Positions 24,530-32,399 of a stretch of 34,645 nucleotides of DNA are shown here, piece after piece. A program made the position numbers and the translations under genes. The notes below the pieces were generated by a model. That model was not told the origin of the DNA. It made no database searches and saw only the letters and a list, made by a program, of their open reading frames with translations. Each line of letters starts with the position of its first letter. Within the stretch, counting starts at the first letter, position 1. Source of the stretch: Candidatus Endomicrobiellum guadaloupense (GTDB lineage Bacteria > Elusimicrobiota > Endomicrobiia > Endomicrobiales > Endomicrobiaceae); NCBI GenBank assembly GCA_031278895.1, contig JAITJN010000013.1:1-34645 (forward strand), in the 5' to 3' direction.

Positions 24530-25314
24530 TTACATTGTATACTAGAGTTTTCATAAGAAGTTTTTTTCTACAATCATTATGGAATTATGAGCGAATGCAA
24601 AACATAGGGTTTGTTTTCATATTAAAGCCATTTTTTGACAAAATTTATACAGTACAAGAAAGGAAAAAGGGTGCTCTTTTAAGACATATTTCATATTTCA
24701 ATACTCAGCCTTATATGGTTGGTATAATAGTAGGTGAAGTCGTTGATATGGAAAGGAAGATATTAAAAGCAGATGATGTAAATAAACAAGATGAAATAAT
24801 ACGTGAGATGAATAGGTTTAAGAACAATATGGCAGGACCTCTTGCAGCTATAGGAGACTCTTTTTTTTATGGAGAGCTTAGACCTATGTTGTCTTTTTTG
24901 AGTATATTTATAATGATTCTGCTTACAAATAGGCACCCTGAGTATGTTATTTTAGCTCCAATTGTTTTTATAACTCTTTACAATTTAATACACTTAGGTA
25001 CAAGAATTTGTTTTATGTACGAAGGTTTTAAATATGCTGGTAAAAGTATGAAGATATTAATCCATTTTAAATCAATTTCTAATAATGTTCGTTTTTGTGT
25101 TTTCATTTTAGCTTTAGCAGCACTCTCTTTATACTTAGATGTTTTCAGTTTCAGCAATGAAGGTAAATTGTTCAATTCAGGATATGATGATTTATTTGTA
25201 TATTTTGCAGTTTTTTTATTTTCATTTTTTTCGGCAAGCAGATTTGGAGCTTTAGTTGTTATGTTTTCTGTTGTTACTATATGTATAATCCTGCCTATTC
25301 TAGGGATAAAGTAA
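24526..25314 (+). CDS. PTS mannose-family EIID membrane component
   Basis: The second membrane subunit of the mannose-type permease. The ATG at 24526 overlaps the EIIC stop (ATGA) and has GAGGGA nine bases ahead, so it is preferred to a TTG three codons earlier; this gives 262 residues. Family features are SFFLQSLWNYERMQNIGF near the N terminus, the NTQPYM motif, and AAIGDSFFYGELRP in the middle. The C-terminal part has several membrane spans. It ends in TAATG, sharing a base with the HPr start. Confidence 0.9.
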   Translation: MITLYTRVFIRSFFLQSLWNYERMQNIGFVFILKPFFDKIYTVQERKKGALLRHISYFNTQPYMVGIIVGEVVDMERKILKADDVNKQDEIIREMNRFKNNMAGPLAAIGDSFFYGELRPMLSFLSIFIMILLTNRHPEYVILAPIVFITLYNLIHLGTRICFMYEGFKYAGKSMKILIHFKSISNNVRFCVFILALAALSLYLDVFSFSNEGKLFNSGYDDLFVYFAVFLFSFFSASRFGALVVMFSVVTICIILPILGIK

Positions 25315-25577
25315 TGAAAGAAAAAATTATTATTGTTTCAAATAAAACTGGACTACATGCAAGACCTGCTGCAGATCTTGTTCAGACTCTAAGTAAATAT
25401 CAATCAGATATTAAAATTTTAAAAGATAATTTTGAAGTCGATGCTAAGAGTATTATGGGAGTTATGGCATTAGCAGCGTCTTTTGGTAGCGAATTAAAAT
25501 TTATCGCTGATGGAGCTGATGAATCTGAAGCTATTAGTGCTATAGAAGAATTATTTAGTTCAAAATTTGGCGAATAG
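25314..25577 (+). CDS. ptsH: Phosphocarrier protein HPr
   Basis: A classic 87-residue HPr that passes phosphate from EI to EIIA proteins. His15 in GLHARPA is the catalytic site and Ser46 in KSIMGVM is the HprK target; both are intact, so the protein can be used for transport and for regulation. The ATG at 25314 overlaps the EIID stop and gives the normal length; an ATG at 25281 inside EIID would add 11 residues before the domain. EI follows eight bases later. Confidence 0.95.
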   Translation: MKEKIIIVSNKTGLHARPAADLVQTLSKYQSDIKILKDNFEVDAKSIMGVMALAASFGSELKFIADGADESEAISAIEELFSSKFGE

Positions 25578-25585
25578 GAGTACCT

Positions 25586-27331
25586 ATGTTCGTTGATAAA
25601 GATATGGTATTAAAAGGATTTGCTGCTTCTTCTGGAATTGCTATAGGAAGAGTTTTCCTTCTTGAAGAAGAAGACTTTTGCTTTATACGAAAAGAAATTC
25701 CAAAAGCTTTTAGAAAAGCAGAAAAAAATCGCTTTGATGAGGCTATAGAAAAAACTAGAAACGAACTTAATGTTACATATAATAAAATTAATGATGTACT
25801 CGGAGAGAACTACGCTCATATAACAGATGTTCATCTTTTGATTCTAGATGATCCGACTTTTAAAAAAGATGTTTACAATCTTATTACTGATGGCGTTAAT
25901 GCTGAATATGCTCTTTTTAGAGTTCTTGATAAGATTATTCGCTCTTTTGAAACTATAAATGACAATTTCTTTAAGGAAAGAAAAGTTGATATACAAGATG
26001 TAGGCAAGAAAATTCTTATAAATCTCTTTGGTAAAAAAGAAAAAAATCTTACTAAATTAGATGAAGATTCCGTTATTGTCGCGCATAATTTGACCCCTGC
26101 AGATACTATATCAGTCAGAGAAAAGAAGATTGCAGGCTTTGCTACAGATATTGGAGGAAAAACTTCTCATACGGCAATCATTGCGCAGGGTCTTGCAATA
26201 CCTGCAGTGGTAGGACTAAAAAACATATCTTCATTGGTTAAAAGTGGGGAAACTATAATAGTTGATGGGGATAAAGGAGAAGTTATATTAAATCCTTCCC
26301 CAGCAACATTAATGAAATATAAAACAGAGCATGATGTACAGTTGACAAAAGCGAAAGAATTAGAAGGATTTAGAAACCTGACATCAGAAACCACTGATAA
26401 GCATAAAATTTCTATCCTTGCAAACATTGAGTATCCAGAAGAAGTACCTGTTATTTTAAATAATGGAGCTTCAGGAATTGGTCTATATAGGACAGAAATA
26501 ATATATTTCAACCGCGACTCTATTCCTACAGAGCAGGAGCATTTTGATATATATTCTAAAGTAGTAAAACAAATATATCCTTATGCTACTACAATAAGAA
26601 CGTTTGACTTGGGCGGAGATAAACTGACTAGAATGGGGGTGTTAAATATTGGAAACGAATCTAATCCGTTTCTAGGACTGAGATCTATAAGACTATGTCT
26701 TAAATATCCAGAAATATTCATAAGTCAGTTAAGGGCTATCCTAAAAGTTTCTGTTTTAGGAAAAGTAAAATTAATGTATCCAATGATTTCAGGGCTTGAC
26801 GAATTAAGAGATGCAAATGCTATTCTTGATAAAGTTAAGGAAGACTTAAAAAAAGAAAATATAAAGTTTGATGAGGACATGGAAGTTGGAACTATGATAG
26901 AAGTTCCATCAGCTGTTGCAGTTATTGACGCTATTGCAAAAGAAGTAGATTTTGTATCAATAGGAACAAATGATTTGATACAATATACACTTGCAGTTGA
27001 TAGAGTCAATGAGAATGTTGCTTATTTATACGATCCTATGAACCCTGCAATTTTGAGATTTATAAAACGTATCATTGATGAGGGGCATAAAGCTGGAATA
27101 AAAGTTGCAATGTGTGGCGAAATGGCAGGAGAATCTAAATATACTCCGCTTATTTTAGGTATGGGTCTTGATGAATTTAGTGTTTCGCCATCTCAAATTG
27201 CGACTCTAAAAAAAATAGTAAGGAATGTATCTTTTTCTGACTCCAAAACTATGGCGGATAAAGTTTTAACGTTGGAAGACAGCAAATCAATTTTGAAAGA
27301 AATTGATGCTTTTATGAAACAAGAGGGATAA
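25586..27331 (+). CDS. ptsI: Phosphoenolpyruvate-protein phosphotransferase (Enzyme I)
   Basis: EI takes phosphate from PEP and gives it to HPr, the entry step of the PTS. The 581-residue protein has the normal domain order: HPr-binding helical part, the phospho-His domain with His195 in GGKTSHTAI, then the PEP-binding barrel (TIRTFDLGGDK, then SIGTNDLIQY, and catalytic Cys in VAMCGEMAG). There is no GAF domain, so it is the sugar-type enzyme rather than EINtr (PtsP). AGGAG lies five bases before the ATG. The Nudix gene starts directly after its TAA. Confidence 0.96.
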   Translation: MFVDKDMVLKGFAASSGIAIGRVFLLEEEDFCFIRKEIPKAFRKAEKNRFDEAIEKTRNELNVTYNKINDVLGENYAHITDVHLLILDDPTFKKDVYNLITDGVNAEYALFRVLDKIIRSFETINDNFFKERKVDIQDVGKKILINLFGKKEKNLTKLDEDSVIVAHNLTPADTISVREKKIAGFATDIGGKTSHTAIIAQGLAIPAVVGLKNISSLVKSGETIIVDGDKGEVILNPSPATLMKYKTEHDVQLTKAKELEGFRNLTSETTDKHKISILANIEYPEEVPVILNNGASGIGLYRTEIIYFNRDSIPTEQEHFDIYSKVVKQIYPYATTIRTFDLGGDKLTRMGVLNIGNESNPFLGLRSIRLCLKYPEIFISQLRAILKVSVLGKVKLMYPMISGLDELRDANAILDKVKEDLKKENIKFDEDMEVGTMIEVPSAVAVIDAIAKEVDFVSIGTNDLIQYTLAVDRVNENVAYLYDPMNPAILRFIKRIIDEGHKAGIKVAMCGEMAGESKYTPLILGMGLDEFSVSPSQIATLKKIVRNVSFSDSKTMADKVLTLEDSKSILKEIDAFMKQEG

Positions 27332-27769
27332 ATGTTAAAAGAAACTTCGTGTGGAGCTGTGATTTATAAAATGCAAGGAGAGAGTCCTTTATTTTTACTT
27401 GTTAATTCTAAAAGAAATAATAGATGGGGCTTTCCAAAGGGTCATGTTGAAAATAGAGAAAGCGAGATAGAAACAGCTAAACGTGAAATTTTTGAAGAGA
27501 CAGGAATAAAAAAAATAGAATTTATTGAAAATTTCAGACAAGAAAATGTTTACTTAATTAATGGCTCTATAGATAAAACAAAAGGGAATTTAGTTGAGAA
27601 ACATTCAATTTATTTTCTTGCTTTGGCTTTGGAAGATGCTTTAAGCCTTGATGAGAATGAAATATCAAAACTAGAATGGTTAGATATAAAAAAAGCTAAA
27701 GAGCTGCTCTCTTTTGATTATCAAAAGAGAATTATAAAATTAGCTTACGATAAAGTTATTGGAGGATAG
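27332..27769 (+). CDS. Nudix hydrolase (diadenosine tetraphosphatase-like)
   Basis: A 145-residue Nudix protein. The complete Nudix box runs from Gly37 to Ile59 (GHVENRESEIE, then REIFEETGI), with Arg51, Glu52, Glu55 and Glu56 placed as in GX5EX7REUXEEXGU. SCGAVIY near the N terminus and RWGFPKGH before the box resemble Ap4A hydrolases of the NUDT2 type, but substrate cannot be fixed. It is joined head-to-tail with ptsI (no gap) and the next gene follows after two bases. Confidence 0.85.
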   Translation: MLKETSCGAVIYKMQGESPLFLLVNSKRNNRWGFPKGHVENRESEIETAKREIFEETGIKKIEFIENFRQENVYLINGSIDKTKGNLVEKHSIYFLALALEDALSLDENEISKLEWLDIKKAKELLSFDYQKRIIKLAYDKVIGG

Positions 27770-27771
27770 TT

Positions 27772-28482
27772 ATGAGTAATCCACTTTTAAAAGACAGTGT
27801 TTTTCAAACGCGTGTTAGAAGTACAGATGTAATGACAGTTTCTGGGACTATAAACAGAAGTATAATTTTGTGGGTTTTGCTTGCCGCGGGTGCATTTTAT
27901 TCTTGGACGCACCCAACAGTTATAATGCCATTGTTGCTTCCTATATTGCTTGGTGCTTTTGTCTTGGCTATAATTTCGTCTTTTAAAATGAATTTATCAC
28001 CGGTTTTATCTCCGATTTATGCCATTTGCGAAGGGCTTGTTTTGGGAGTTGTTTCAGTTTATTTTGAAAAATCTTATCCAGGTATTGTGGTAAATGCTGT
28101 ACTTTTAACAATGTGTGTTCTTCTTTGTATGCTTGCTTGCTATAAAACAGGTATGCTTAGAGCTACTCCAAGATTTAAAAAAGTTGTTATACTTTCAACT
28201 CTTGCCATAGCTTTAGTATATCTGATTGATTTGTTAATGGGTGTTTTTGGTGCAAGAGGTTTTAATTTTTTAGGAGATTCTTCGGGACTTGGAATAATAA
28301 TTAGCCTTGTAATAGTTGCCGTGGCTGCTTTAAATTTAATAATAGATTTTGATTTAATTGAACGTGGAGCGCAGCAAGGTGCGCCTAAATATATGGAATG
28401 GTACAGTTCTTTTGCTTTAATGGTAACGCTTGTATGGCTTTATCTTGAAATATTAAGACTTCTTTCCAAAACGAGAAATTAA
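27772..28482 (+). CDS. Bax inhibitor-1/YccA-like family membrane protein
   Basis: A 236-residue protein with about seven hydrophobic spans and a polar N-terminal tail of about 25 residues. The layout and the short motifs SPVLSPIYAICEGLVLG and ERGAQQGAPKYMEWY match the Bax-inhibitor-1-like subgroup (BaxI_1), in which the acidic/EYW end is typical. Some relatives act as Ca2+ leak channels; the role here is not known. It is tightly packed between the Nudix gene and engB (two and three bases), so it is in the same transcript. Confidence 0.85.
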   Translation: MSNPLLKDSVFQTRVRSTDVMTVSGTINRSIILWVLLAAGAFYSWTHPTVIMPLLLPILLGAFVLAIISSFKMNLSPVLSPIYAICEGLVLGVVSVYFEKSYPGIVVNAVLLTMCVLLCMLACYKTGMLRATPRFKKVVILSTLAIALVYLIDLLMGVFGARGFNFLGDSSGLGIIISLVIVAVAALNLIIDFDLIERGAQQGAPKYMEWYSSFALMVTLVWLYLEILRLLSKTRN

Positions 28483-28485
28483 GCA

Positions 28486-29067
28486 ATGCTTGAAAAGACA
28501 GTTTTTTTTAGAGCGCAATCAAATGCAGGCTTACTTCCACAAAGTTCAGCAGAAGTTATTTTGTCAGGGCGTTCCAATGTTGGCAAAAGCAGTGTTATAA
28601 ATACTTTATGTTCTCAAAAAAACTTGGCAAGAACATCAAAAACTCCAGGACGTACAAGAAGTATTAATGTTTACAGCGTTGTTATGAAGAAATGGATAAT
28701 AGACTTGCCTGGTTACGGGTTTGCAAAGGTAAGTCATCAGGAAAAAGAACTCTGGAACAGAATGATAGAAGATTGCATAATCTTTAGGAAAAGCAAAAAA
28801 ATAGTGTATATAATTGTTGATGCTTTTGTTGGACCGACAGAATTAGATTTTAGTATGGCAGCCTGGCTAAATGATCACAATATTCATTTTAAAGTAATTG
28901 CCAATAAGTGTGACAAACTGCCTGGCGATATTTCGCAAGACGAAATACAAGATAAAATTGCGCAATATTTTGCTATAGATAAAGCTGATACATTTGTTGT
29001 AAGTGCAAAAAACAAACAGCGTTTTGACAAGCTTAAAATAGACATCGTGAAATTTCTAAGTTGTTAG
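28486..29067 (+). CDS. engB: Ribosome biogenesis GTPase EngB/YsxC
   Basis: A 193-residue TrmE-Era-type GTPase needed for large-subunit assembly. G motifs are in order: G1 GRSNVGKS (28-35), G2 TPGRTRS (53-59), G3 DLPGYG (73-78), G4 NKCD (140-143), G5 SAK (173-175). The length is right for YsxC/YihA. A GGTAC/GTACC inverted repeat sits right after its stop at about 29068-29085 and may end or process the transcript ahead of the next gene. Confidence 0.95.
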   Translation: MLEKTVFFRAQSNAGLLPQSSAEVILSGRSNVGKSSVINTLCSQKNLARTSKTPGRTRSINVYSVVMKKWIIDLPGYGFAKVSHQEKELWNRMIEDCIIFRKSKKIVYIIVDAFVGPTELDFSMAAWLNDHNIHFKVIANKCDKLPGDISQDEIQDKIAQYFAIDKADTFVVSAKNKQRFDKLKIDIVKFLSC

Positions 29068-29103
29068 GGTACGGTTAGTGTACCGCAAAACTAAGGAGGA
29101 TTC

Positions 29104-29559
29104 ATGAAAAAACTATTGTTATCATTCTGTTTACTGTGTGCTTTTGTCGCTGTGTCATTTGCAGAAACTCCAATTAAGTTATCGTTGTGGGAGAAAATTG
29201 CTGTGCCAGATGAGGATTCTGTATGCGGTTTAGAAATAGGGATAGGAACTTATACTTCTAAACTAGTAGGTGTGGGTTTGAATTTTATTTATTCCAAAAC
29301 TGATGATGCAAAAGCCTGGCAAACGGGAATAGTAACAATATCAAAGCAATTTCTAGGGCTTCAAACAGGACTTCTTGCCTTGTCAGAAGACGTTACAGGA
29401 ATTCAATTTGGATTTCTAAACGTAGCAAAATCAGTAAGTGGTCTTCAATTTGGTTTAATAAATATGACTGAAAATATGAACGGAATACAGATAGGTCTTG
29501 TAAATTTTATTAAGACAGGAAAACTTCCTGTTATGATTATTGCTAACGCAAAGTTCTAG
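29104..29559 (+). CDS. Secreted protein with 14-residue surface-type repeats (LA_2272-like)
   Basis: A 151-residue exported protein. Residues 1-20 are a clear Sec signal peptide ending AVSFA before Glu21. Residues 71-140 form five consecutive 14-residue units of the pattern G-[LI]-Q-x-G-[LF]-x-x-x-x4-x, the middle three being the cleanest (85-98, 99-112, 113-126). Such units resemble the surface-repeat proteins named after Leptospira LA_2272 and look like short beta strands of a barrel or solenoid. The function is unknown. The AAGGAGG ribosome site is among the strongest in the window, suggesting good expression. An intrinsic terminator follows. Confidence 0.75.
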   Translation: MKKLLLSFCLLCAFVAVSFAETPIKLSLWEKIAVPDEDSVCGLEIGIGTYTSKLVGVGLNFIYSKTDDAKAWQTGIVTISKQFLGLQTGLLALSEDVTGIQFGFLNVAKSVSGLQFGLINMTENMNGIQIGLVNFIKTGKLPVMIIANAKF

Positions 29560-29578
29560 TTTTAAAATATATAATTAT

Positions 29579-29616
29579 TTGCGGAGAAGCTTTTCTGACT
29601 TCTCCGCAATTTTTTT
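29579..29616 (+). terminator. Rho-independent terminator after the repeat-protein gene
   Basis: GCGGAGAAG (29581-29589) pairs exactly with CTTCTCCGC (29599-29607), extended by two T-A pairs outside, around a nine-base loop. Seven T follow (29610-29616). The hairpin lies 20 bases after the 29559 stop and closes the long plus-strand run; the exonuclease gene begins 11 bases beyond the T run. Confidence 0.9.
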
Positions 29617-29627
29617 AGAGGATTTTG

Positions 29628-30383
29628 ATGGAAATAGTTTCGTGGAATATAAACGGTATAAGAGCGATATATAAAAAGAATTTCTTTGATTGGTTTAAAA
29701 ATGAAAAAGCCGATATAGTTTGTGTTCAGGAGACTAAAGCTCATGAAATACAGTTTCCAAAAGGATTGAAGAAAATTGATAGATATAATTTATACTGCTC
29801 TTCAGGTGAAAAAAAAGGGTATAGCGGTGTAGCTGTATGGTCAAAAATTGAACCTGAAAGCATAAGTACAAGTATTGAAAATAAACTTTTTGATAACGAA
29901 GGAAGAATACTAAGACTTAATTTTAAAGACTTTATACTTTTTAATATTTACTTTCCAAATGGTGGTGCTTCACAAGAACGCTTAAATTATAAAATAGAAT
30001 TCTATGATTACTTTATTGAATATCTTAAAAAGTTTAAAGATAAAAGAGTAATTATTTGTGGAGATTATAATACTGCTCATTATCCAATTGACTTAGCAAG
30101 ACCATATCAAAACGAAAAAACCTCTGGTTTTATGCCCAAAGAAAGAGAAAGGCTTGATAAGCTTGTAGATGCAGGGTTTATAGATACGTTTAGACATTTT
30201 AATAAAGAGCCAAACAATTATACTTGGTGGGATTATAAAACTGCTGCAAGGTCAAGAAACGTAGGTTGGAGAATAGATTATTTTTTTATTTCAAAAAGTA
30301 TATTAGAAACCCTTAGATCTGCCGAAATTGAAAGTTCAGTATTAGGTTCAGATCATTGTCCTATATCGATCAGTATTCTCTAA
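29628..30383 (+). CDS. Exodeoxyribonuclease III / AP endonuclease
   Basis: An ExoIII-family enzyme (xthA/exoA type) that cuts at abasic sites and trims 3' ends in base excision repair. The 251-residue length fits. The active-site set is complete: Asn7 in SWNING, Glu35 in VQETK, Asp146 and Asn148 in GDYNTAH, and Asp242-His243 in SDHCP. The ATG at 29628 has AGAGGA five bases upstream; a TTG three bases earlier is less likely. It stands just after a terminator, so it needs its own promoter or read-through, and no -35 box is visible in that short space. Confidence 0.93.
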   Translation: MEIVSWNINGIRAIYKKNFFDWFKNEKADIVCVQETKAHEIQFPKGLKKIDRYNLYCSSGEKKGYSGVAVWSKIEPESISTSIENKLFDNEGRILRLNFKDFILFNIYFPNGGASQERLNYKIEFYDYFIEYLKKFKDKRVIICGDYNTAHYPIDLARPYQNEKTSGFMPKERERLDKLVDAGFIDTFRHFNKEPNNYTWWDYKTAARSRNVGWRIDYFFISKSILETLRSAEIESSVLGSDHCPISISIL

Positions 30384-30386
30384 CCA

Positions 30387-30743
30387 TTAAATTTTAATTT
30401 GTATTCTAATACCTCGATCTTGAAGCTAATTCATTAGTCCCATAGATATTTTTGAGCCACTCCAATCGCCTCTTTTGTTTTCTTTTACAAAATAAATTTC
30501 AGCTTCATGACCTATCTAATGTAAAGCAAAAGCACTCTTAACTCCATGTACAAAATTCCCAAAATTTTGTATAAAGGATTATGGTTATTTGTACTGTTGT
30601 TCATCGCAGTAGCCGTTATATTGAGACTGTTTTCTTCAAGTCTGCTCCACCTCGACCAATCAGAGTCTATGTAGCTGCTTTTACATGGTGTCCTCTAAAA
30701 ATCCTTGATTATGATAATGTGTAATGTTTATTGCATCAGTCAT
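30387..30743 (-). pseudogene. Decayed gene remnant of unknown family
   Basis: Read on the minus strand, one frame from an ATG (30743) to a TAA (30387) covers 119 codons but is broken by at least seven internal stops. The 3' half still reads as protein (GHEAEIYFVKENKRGDWSGS, then KISMGLMN), and the first codons give MTDAINITHYHNQGF. Another frame in the middle also looks coding (DSDWSRWSRLEENSLN), so frameshifts have occurred too. I do not recognise the family. A TACAAAATT/AATTTTGTA palindrome lies inside (30549-30571). This accounts for nearly all of the 409-base gap between the exonuclease and htpX. Confidence 0.5.
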
Positions 30744-30768
30744 TTCAGATGATAAACAATTAGAATTT

Positions 30769-30792
30769 AAAAATAATAATAGAAATATTATT
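30769..30792 (-). terminator. AT-only hairpin with T run after htpX
   Basis: Immediately after the htpX TAG, AATAATA and TATTATT (30775-30781 with 30786-30792) can pair over seven AT pairs around four bases. On the minus strand five T follow (30769-30773). It is in the right place for the end of the LTA-synthase-like/lemA/htpX unit, but a stem without GC pairs is weak. Confidence 0.3.
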
Positions 30793-31806
30793 CTATAAGT
30801 TTTCATATTTTGTTAGATCCATTTCTTGTAAAGCTTTGATCCTTTTTTCAATTGGTGGATGTGTTGCAAGTAGGCCTGAAACTTTTGCAAAAAATGAAAA
30901 TTGTTTGTTTTTAGCTAACGGATTAGCAATGCACATTGGCGACATTGTTTGTTTGTCACTAAGATTTTTAACCATAGAATGTCCAGATATTTTTTGTAAT
31001 GCTCCAATTAACCCTTGAGGGTTTCTAGTTATCAAAGCTGCTGTAGCATCAGCTTGATATTCTCTTGTTCTTGATACAGCAAGCTTTATAAGAGGGGCTA
31101 CTAAATATCCATATATATAAAGAGCTATAGCTAAAGCAAACAAAAATATCTGTATTGCATTGTTATTGTTTTTAGAGTTTCCTGAAGATCTTGTTATAAG
31201 TGCAGTACGCAACAATATTTCTGCAATAACAGTTGCAAAGCTTATACATACAACCATTATAAGCATTAAACAAATGTCTCTGTTGCCAATATGTGCCATT
31301 TCATGAGCAATCACACCTTCAAGTTCAGGTTTTTCCAGATAATTTATAATACCTTTTGTTAAAACAACATAAGAATGTTTGGGGTCTCTTCCTGTAGCAA
31401 AAGCATTAAGACCTTCGTCATTTATAGAATAAACTTTAGGCATAGGTAGCCCGGATGCTATGGCAATATTTTCAACAATTCTTACAACTTCTGGAGCATT
31501 TTGTTTTGTAAGTTCAACAGCACCAGTTGCTGATAAAATAAAAGATTGTCCTGAATAATAACTTATCAAAATCCATAAAATTGCAATGATAGAAATTATT
31601 GGAATAATATAAATAGCAATCTCATTAGCAACTGCAAAAGTTGAAAGATTATAAGCCGCCGTGCTTGTGTCTGAGACTTTTATAAAACTTATAAACAGTA
31701 AAGATAAATAAACTAATCCCGCAAGTGTTAACGGAAACAATGCCATAAGTAGAGCAGTCTTTCTCGTGTTTGATTCTATAAAGTCGTAAGTAGTGATTCT
31801 TGTCAT
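30793..31806 (-). CDS. htpX: Membrane zinc metalloprotease HtpX
   Basis: A 337-residue M48-family protease of the inner membrane, involved in quality control of membrane proteins. It has N-terminal spans (about 19-42 and 62-82), the conserved NAFATGRDP loop (134-142), the zinc site HEMAH (H168, E169, H172), two further spans, and the third-ligand region REYQADATAA. The CIANP and ATHPPIEKRI end is typical. It lies ten bases after lemA on the minus strand, a common pair in bacteria. Confidence 0.94.
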   Translation of the reverse strand: MTRITTYDFIESNTRKTALLMALFPLTLAGLVYLSLLFISFIKVSDTSTAAYNLSTFAVANEIAIYIIPIISIIAILWILISYYSGQSFILSATGAVELTKQNAPEVVRIVENIAIASGLPMPKVYSINDEGLNAFATGRDPKHSYVVLTKGIINYLEKPELEGVIAHEMAHIGNRDICLMLIMVVCISFATVIAEILLRTALITRSSGNSKNNNNAIQIFLFALAIALYIYGYLVAPLIKLAVSRTREYQADATAALITRNPQGLIGALQKISGHSMVKNLSDKQTMSPMCIANPLAKNKQFSFFAKVSGLLATHPPIEKRIKALQEMDLTKYENL

Positions 31807-31816
31807 AATTAGTTAA

Positions 31817-32383
31817 CTAAAAAGAAACTTTAACAGGGTCTCTGGCTTCTTGTTGTGTCTCTGTAAGCTTGAAAAATTCTTGTTTTGTAAATCCAAAAGT
31901 ACTGCCTATTATGTTGCTTGGAAACATCTCAAGTTTTGTGTTCAAAGCCAAAATGTTTGAATTATAAAATCTACGACTTGACTGTATTTTATTTTCAGTA
32001 TCAGTGAGTTCTCTTTGAAGTTCTAAAAAATTTTGATTTGCTTTCAAGTTTGGATAATTTTCAGACAATGCAAAAAGAGATTTTAATGTTCCAGACAAAG
32101 CATTTTCAGCTTGTGCTTTACTTGACATATCGCCTCTTGCTTGCATAGCAGTATTTCTTGCTTTTACTACAGCATCTAAGGTAGTTTTCTCATGTATCGC
32201 ATAGCCTTTAACGGTTTCTACAAGATTTGGGATTAAATCATATCTACGTTTCATCTGTACTTCTATATCGCTCCAAGCTTCTTTTACTCTATTTTTAAGT
32301 GTTACTAACCTATTATAAGTTGCAAGGATATAAGTTCCGATAAGAACAATCAAAACGATAATAACCAACAGTATTGTCTGCAT
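31817..32383 (-). CDS. lemA: LemA family protein
   Basis: A 188-residue LemA protein: one N-terminal membrane helix (residues 1-22) and a soluble helical-bundle domain beginning YNRLVTLKNRVKEAWSDIE, with RRYDLIPNLVETVKGY and an ALSENYPNLKANQNFLELQ stretch. The biochemical role is unknown; the gene is often next to htpX, as here, which suggests a link with membrane proteolysis. It follows the sulfatase gene by 16 bases and belongs to the same transcript. Confidence 0.92.
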   Translation of the reverse strand: MQTILLVIIVLIVLIGTYILATYNRLVTLKNRVKEAWSDIEVQMKRRYDLIPNLVETVKGYAIHEKTTLDAVVKARNTAMQARGDMSSKAQAENALSGTLKSLFALSENYPNLKANQNFLELQRELTDTENKIQSSRRFYNSNILALNTKLEMFPSNIIGSTFGFTKQEFFKLTETQQEARDPVKVSF

Positions 32384-32399
32384 GTTTTTGTCTCTCCAA

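Noticed and set aside
25281-25313. Earlier ATG for HPr inside the EIID gene
   Set aside because: It would add 11 residues before the HPr domain; the overlapping ATG at 25314 gives the normal 87-residue length with His15 and Ser46.
29068-29090. GGTAC/GTACC repeat after engB as a terminator or operator
   Set aside because: The stem is only five base pairs and no T run follows, so it is mentioned only under engB.
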